DNA of 64,000 nt from Oryzias latipes (lineage: Eukaryota > Chordata > Actinopteri > Beloniformes > Adrianichthyidae): assembly GCF_002234675.1 (NCBI RefSeq), contig NC_019866.2:23343455-23407454 (forward strand), in the 5' to 3' direction. The translations under genes and the position numbers were made by a program. Every line of letters begins with the position of its first letter. The stretch's first letter is position 1. The notes below the pieces were generated by a model that did no database searches, had not been told where the DNA came from, and saw only the letters and a program-made list of their open reading frames with translations. Shown piece by piece: positions 58,890 through 64,000 of the stretch.

Positions 58890-59990
58890 TGCAGGGGCCT
58901 GTTTCAGAAAGGAGGTTCAACCAACTCTGAGGTTAAACTTGAACTCTGAGTTGGTCAATCGAGAGATTAACAACTCTGAGTTTTCTGTTTCAGAGAAGCT
59001 GATCGGAGTTAGATCAATCAACTCTGAGTGGACTGATTCGGAGTTAAGCGTGAGCACTGCGACTATAAGAAGCCATTATCAATCGAGCGCAGATATCACG
59101 AGTCACCATGGCAACCGTGAAAAAAAGAGGTCTGCGTATTTTTAGCCAGCTGAACTTGACGTGCTGCTGCAGAGTCACAGTGAATATGAGCACATATTCC
59201 AGAAGAAAAGCAACACCGCTGCATCTGCAAAACAGAGACAGTTAGCGTGGGAAATCATACCTGCTCAAGTTAATGCCTAAGTTTGCATTTAAATCATTGT
59301 TATAAAATATTGGCTGTAATAACTTTTTAAATAGCGTAAGGTGTGAAATAAAAAATGGCGATATTTAGGTGTACTTTTGAAGTGTTATTGCTGGTGTAAT
59401 TGCATTAAAGGTCGGTAATGTTTAGAGGACTTTTTTGTTAACCTTCCCCTCTTGCAAACGTTGGTCAGTTTAATATTAATACATTCAATTGTGTTTTTAA
59501 AAGTGAACTTTTGTCTACCCTTGTATTGATCAAGTGGTATAGGTTTATATGGGATTAAGAAAGTAAGCAGCGCTAGCAAATTGTGTTTCCAAAAAGTAAT
59601 TGTTACATTAATCTAATTCAATGTCCCTGATTTCCTTTTCATGTAGATGCAATCCTGCAGGAATTAAAAGATCAAGGCAGCAGCTAAAAATCAAGTATAA
59701 AAACATAATTCAATCAGGTCAAATTTGAGCATGTCATGGATGTACGCTTTGTTGACAATATTTGACATGTGAAACATCTACATAGCAATACATATCTAAT
59801 GTTGTTTTCATTGTATATATGTAATTGACTGCAACGAAAAACGGTAACGCTCAAACAAAAACGTATGGAGAAATGACAAAAAATCGAGTCTAGGTCTCAA
59901 AATCCTCGCACGACGTAAATGTAATTCTCTATGAATTATTGCAGCCTCCTCGTCTATTGGGTCCTCCAAAAAAGGACAAGCCATTCTTGT
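58890..59990. mobile_element. PIF/Harbinger-like transposon remnant (SANT-like ORF and transposase exon)
   Basis: The left end GCCTGTTTCAGAAAGGAGG is followed by repeated AACTCTGAG motifs. On the + strand, 59109-59280 encodes, with one frameshift near 59143, a Myb/SANT-like DNA-binding protein start (MATVKKRG, then PAELDVLLQSHSEYEHIFQK and KQRQLAWEII). On the minus strand, 59985-59808 encodes a Harbinger transposase first exon (MACPFLEDPIDEEAAIIHRE, then FLFERYRFSLQSITYI). Two proteins of this kind are typical of PIF/Harbinger elements. The catalytic exons are missing. A likely right end of the element (CTGCTCCCGACCAGGTTAGG) lies at about 62320, beyond the large foldback. Confidence 0.75.
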
Positions 59991-59993
59991 CAC

Positions 59994-62213
59994 TTGTCTC
60001 TTATGGAAGCGATTATGTAGCATAAATAAAAAGAAAAGTCAAAACCAGAAATGCTTTTTCATTTTCAAAATGAAGCTGCATTTTTGACTCAAAAATATAA
60101 TGAAAAAGCAAACCACCAAAATGCTTTTTCATTTCCTTCCTCAACACAGCTTATTCTGTCACTTAATTAAAATTAAAATGAAAATGGTATTTGACATTTC
60201 ATTTTCAAGACGTTCTCTGGTAAATGTGTAGCATAATTCATTTAGAAATGTCTCATTTGACAATTAAAATGGATTAACAGAAATGCTTTTCTTGTCACTT
60301 GTCTCTTATGGAAGCGATTATGTAGCATAAATAAAAAGAAAAGTCAAAACCAGAAATGCTTTTTCATTTTCAAAATGAAGCTGCATTTTTTGACTCAAAA
60401 TTAAAAAGAAAAAGCAATATTTCAAAATGCTTTTTCATTTTATACTTAAAACCGCTTATTCTGTGTCATAATTAAAACGAAAATGCAAAGAGGGGATTGC
60501 ATTTGCATTTTAACATCCACCCCGCGCACCTTGTCACAATATTCAATTCGAAAAAGCATTAGCAGAGGGGAGGCGGGGCGATGACGTCACTGCTTTCTCC
60601 GTGTGTCCGGCTGCTGACTGACGCACACACACACCAGGATCAGACTGTGTTAGCGGCAGAGGGGAGGGTTTTGTGATGGTTGTGAACTTCTGATGAGTTT
60701 CCACAGCTTCTCAGGACTAAGTAGCTGCATGTCCGCCTTCTGCGGTCCTCCTCCGGACGCACCGCGGACAAGCTTTTGTTCTTCGGACCGCCAGCTGCCT
60801 TCGCACAGCGGAGCGCGAAGCTCCGATGATCGCTGAAGGCGGAAATGCTGCTGCGATCTGAGAAACCATCATATGAATTTGTGTTTCCAGTGGTGTCCAG
60901 AACAAAATAAAGACTGATTCCCACATATTTACACATTTATCTGCAGCTTCGCGGTGAATTTACTGTTTGATTTATTAAGATCCAGGAATCCAGGTTTGAG
61001 CAGGCCAGGTCCAGCGGTTTTTGAACAGGACCCGATTTTAGGTGATCTTAATGTGAAAAATGCAGCAGAATGTTCCTTTAGTGCCCTCCCGAATCAGAAG
61101 CTGTGAATCGTAAGCAAACTTTAGCGTCGTCTGACCGCACAGATTTAAAAACATATGATCGAGCAGAGCAGGCCGTAAAATATTAGCATAACTAATAAAA
61201 GCACATTATCAAGATAGTCTCCTGCAGCTTCGCACTGAGTGAGTGTTTTTGGTCCAACCAGCAACGTTTAGCATCGAGAAATCTGCTGTCTGTTGATGGA
61301 GCTCCAGCTGTCATCAAACAGCAAATTCACCGCGAAACTGCAGATAAATGTGTAAATATGTGGGTATCAGTCTTTATTTTGTTCTGGACACCACTGGAAA
61401 CACAAATACATATGATGGTTTCTCAGATCGCAGCAGCATTTCCGCCTTCAGCGATCATCGGAGCTTCGCGCTCCGCTGTGCGAAGGCAGCTGGCGGTCCG
61501 AAGAACAAAAGCTTGTCCGCGGTGCGTCAGGAGGAGGACCGCAGAAGGCGGACATGCTGCTATGTAGTCCTGAGAAGCTGTTGAAACTCATCAGAAGTTC
61601 ACAACCATCACAAAACCCTCGTCTCTGCCGCTAACACAGTCTGATCCTGGTGTGTGTGTGTGCGTCAGTCAGCAGCCGGACACACGGAGAAAGCAGTGAC
61701 GTCATCGCCCCGCCTCCCCTCTGCTAATGCTTTTTCGAAATGAATATTGTGACAAGGTGCGCGGGGTGGATGTTAAAATGCAAATGCAATCCCCTCTTTG
61801 CATTTTCGTTTTAATTATGACACAGAATAAGCGGTTTTAGGTATAAAATGAAAAAGCATTTTGAAATATTGCTTTTTCTTTTTAATTTTGAGTCAAAAAA
61901 TGCAGCTTCATTTTGAAAATTAAAAAGCATTTTAATTAATTCATTTTGAATGTCAAATTAGACATTTCTGAATGAATTATGCTACACATTTACCAGAGAA
62001 CGTCTTGAAAATGAAATGTCAAATACCATTTTCATTTTAATTTTAATTAAGTGACAGAATAAGCTGTGTTGAGGAAGGAAATGAAAAAGCATTTTGGTGG
62101 TTTGCTTTTTCATTATATTTTTGAGTCTAAAAATGCTTTTTAATTTTGAAAATGAAAAAGCATTTCTGGTTTTGACTTTTCTTTTTATTTATGCTACATA
62201 ATCACTTCCATAG
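59994..62213. mobile_element. 2.2-kb near-perfect foldback with 0.9-kb arms
   Basis: Left arm about 59994-60965 and right arm about 61318-62213 are reverse complements with few differences, around a loop of about 350 bases. The outer half of each arm is AT-rich with many AAATGCTTTTTCATTTT modules. The inner half is GC- and CpG-rich and holds GATGACGTCACT, a CRE-like site. Each arm has a matching open frame reading outward from the loop (60936-60640 minus, 98 codons; 61348-61584 plus, 78 codons). These begin MCKYVGISLYFVLDTTGNTN and have no known domain. The left arm has an extra copy of about 70 bases (60293-60362). Confidence 0.85.
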
Positions 62214-62370
62214 TCTCTGTGTGACGGAAATGTGGGCAATGAAGGTTAAAGCGAAAATTACCGCTTCGTCTTTAAAAAGGGGAGGGGACCGGCGGTAACC
62301 TTGAGTTTAGAGAATAAAACCTGCTCCCGACCAGGTTAGGTTCACAGCCAGACTTCAAATTAAAAATAAA

Positions 62371-62522
62371 AAGCAATTCACTAAACCACTTTTACTTTTT
62401 CTTCTTCAACACCGCTCATTTTGTCACTAAATTAAAATGAAAGAAAATGGTATTTGACATTTAATTTTCAAAAAGTTGTCTGGTAAATGTGTAGCAAAAT
62501 CCAATTAGAAATATCTATTTGA
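62371..62522. repeat. Diverged extra copy of a foldback arm module
   Basis: About 150 bases resemble 60115-60272 in the same orientation (shared AATGGTATTTGACATTT and TGGTAAATGTGTAGCA) but with many more changes than between the arms. An older relative of the same repeat. Confidence 0.65.
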
Positions 62523-62525
62523 TAA

Positions 62526-64000
62526 TAATAATAATAATAATACATTTTATTTCAAGCGCCTTACAGGTCACCCAAGGTTGTTGTACAAGGTTAAAAATAA
62601 GAAAAACAGAATAAAACATCAATAAGAAATTAGCAGAGTAAAAAATGAATAAACATAAAGATAAACATCAAAAAGACATAAAAACAAGATAGAAAAACAG
62701 ACAAATGAAGTTGTGTTGACAGGGTGGAGCCAGGTTATGGAGTGCTTTGAAGGTTATGAGGATAATCTTACAAACTAATCCTTTGTTTTATGGGAAGCCA
62801 GTGTAAGTTTTGAAGAATTGGTGTGATGTGGTGGGATAACAGGGTCCTGGTGATGATGCGGGCTGCAGAATTTTGGAGAAGCTGCAGTTTCTTGCGAGAT
62901 TTATTGGGCCAACCAAACAGGAGGGAATTACAGTAATCAATTCGAGAAGTGACAAGACTATGAACAAGTAAAGCAGTTGTGTGAGGAGTGAGAGAAGGGC
63001 GGAGACGAGATATATTGCGGAGATGAAAGAAAGCAGAACGGGTGATGTTATTAATATGAGATTGGAAAGAAAGTGAGCTGTCGAGGATGACACCCAGACT
63101 TTTGACCTGAGGGGAGGGAAGGACAGAGAAGTCGTTGATAGAGATGGAGAAGCTATTGGATTTGGAAATAGTGGATGGAGTGTCTACAAGGAGGACTTCA
63201 GTTTTGGAACTGTTGACTTGGAGAAAAGTGGAAGAAGGGAGGAAGGAGGAAGTGATGAGGAGGGTTTAGTAGAAATGTAGAACTGGGCGCCGTCAGCATA
63301 GTGTAGCCGGGCGCGCTCTTGCTGCTGGGTGCGTGCCGCATCGGCTAAAATCTTCGGCGTTGTGTCTTCAATGAATAAAGAGTCTCACACAGGGATTGCC
63401 ATCCATTTAAGGGGATTTACTGTGTGAAAACAAAAATACAGCACATAAACGTCGCTTCAGGTCTCACTTCCACACGCTCCTGAGGAAGGCGGAGAGAAAA
63501 ACCCCACAGTCACATGTGAGACCATGCATGCTAGCTCAAGTCCCGTCAAGGCTAGCATACCTCTGAGTGCTGCATTTGCCCATAACAATATATTTCACAA
63601 GATAAACAAAAATAGAAATGATGTTAGTAAAAGTTTTATCTTGTTAACAACATTTTTTTGATTTTTTAACTTTAACTAAACTCCCCTTTTACCCAAACTG
63701 GTTAGAGCAAAATCTGCTGCTTACCTCCTCTCGGCAGTCCTCACAGAGACTGAGGGGAATGCCGCGAAAAGACAGGAAATAGCAGCGAACCACCAAAATA
63801 AAAGTCTCTGCTTAAAACATTCCCATAAAAACAACAAAATAAAGACAACAAAAGCGATTTGGGTGAAATTAACACAAAAAAATATTACATGGGCTACATC
63901 AGCAATGGAAATTAATGTTGTGTTTATGGTAGAAAGAACCAAGAGGGAGGATGTAAATGATGAAGAGAAGGGGACCTAGGACAGAGCCCTGGGGAATACC
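62526..64000 (-). mobile_element. L2/Rex1-like LINE, reverse transcriptase C-terminal half, interrupted
   Basis: On the minus strand the far end (63999-63910) reads [17 protein letters not shown] sequence. The polymerase box YADG (normally YADD) within FHCYADGAQFYIST is reached only after skipping an insertion. Further 3', about 62940-62800, come an [29 protein letters not shown] segment in pieces and a [22 protein letters not shown] run. The element ends in an (ATA)n tail at 62526-62546. It is broken by stops and by the insertion 63302-63898, and it continues past the window end. Confidence 0.75.
63302..63898. mobile_element. 597-bp TGT...ACA insertion (solo LTR or non-autonomous element)
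   Basis: The ends are TGTAGCC and GGCTACA. Removing the stretch rejoins the LINE frame at the YADD box. An AATAAA lies at about 63373. The flanks ATAG and TCAG agree only partly, so a 4-bp target duplication is uncertain. Only the outer 7 bases are inverted repeats, which favours a solo LTR, but no family was recognised. Confidence 0.6.

Overview
This is vertebrate nuclear DNA, almost certainly from a percomorph (medaka-like) ray-finned fish. Genes are split into short exons with GT/AG introns. Introns and gaps are filled with fish-type repeats: Tc1/mariner, hAT, PIF/Harbinger, piggyBac-like MITEs, L2/Rex-like, RTE-like and Tx1-like LINEs, tRNA-derived SINEs and a Sushi-like Ty3 gag. Coding exons are a small part of the window.

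Four genes can be rebuilt exon by exon with continuous reading frames. (1) Ferritin, middle (H-type) subunit, + strand, 2340-3192, with TATA box, CRE-like site, a canonical iron-responsive element in the 5' UTR and a poly(A) signal. (2) A synaptotagmin of the syt1/2/5/8 group, + strand, 13822-22564, best called syt5-like. (3) Slow skeletal troponin T (tnnt1), minus strand, 33776-25432, 14 coding exons, facing syt5 tail to tail. (4) pih1d1, the R2TP co-chaperone subunit, minus strand, 57606-49779, nine coding exons. Human FTL, PIH1D1, SYT5 and TNNT1 all lie on 19q13, which supports the paralogue choices. A fifth, intronless gene (minus strand, 46751-45177, 524 aa) encodes an unrecognised coiled-coil protein. 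It lies between two inverted copies of a roughly 570-bp sequence.

Layout: 1-1460 LINE relic; 2.1-3.3 kb ferritin; 4.1-6.4 kb Ty3-like LTR and gag relic; 10.0-11.8 kb LINE and Tc1 relics; 13.8-22.7 kb syt5 with a complete hAT element and a SINE split by a TGT...ACA element; 25.3-33.8 kb tnnt1 with a young poly(A) retroposon, an 875-bp tetranucleotide array and a 21-bp minisatellite with higher-order structure; 34-42.6 kb MITEs and hAT relics; 42.7-47.6 kb the inverted-repeat locus with the coiled-coil gene; 47.8-49.2 kb a mariner-like element; 49.8-57.6 kb pih1d1, whose first intron holds a 3.2-kb foldback; 58.9-62.3 kb a PIF/Harbinger relic containing a 2.2-kb near-perfect foldback; 62.5-64 kb an L2-like LINE interrupted by a TGT...ACA insertion.

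The host genes share no pathway (iron storage, calcium-triggered exocytosis, slow-muscle contraction, chaperone assembly). What links them is an old chromosomal neighbourhood. The most unusual material is the set of large inverted-repeat structures and what lies inside them.
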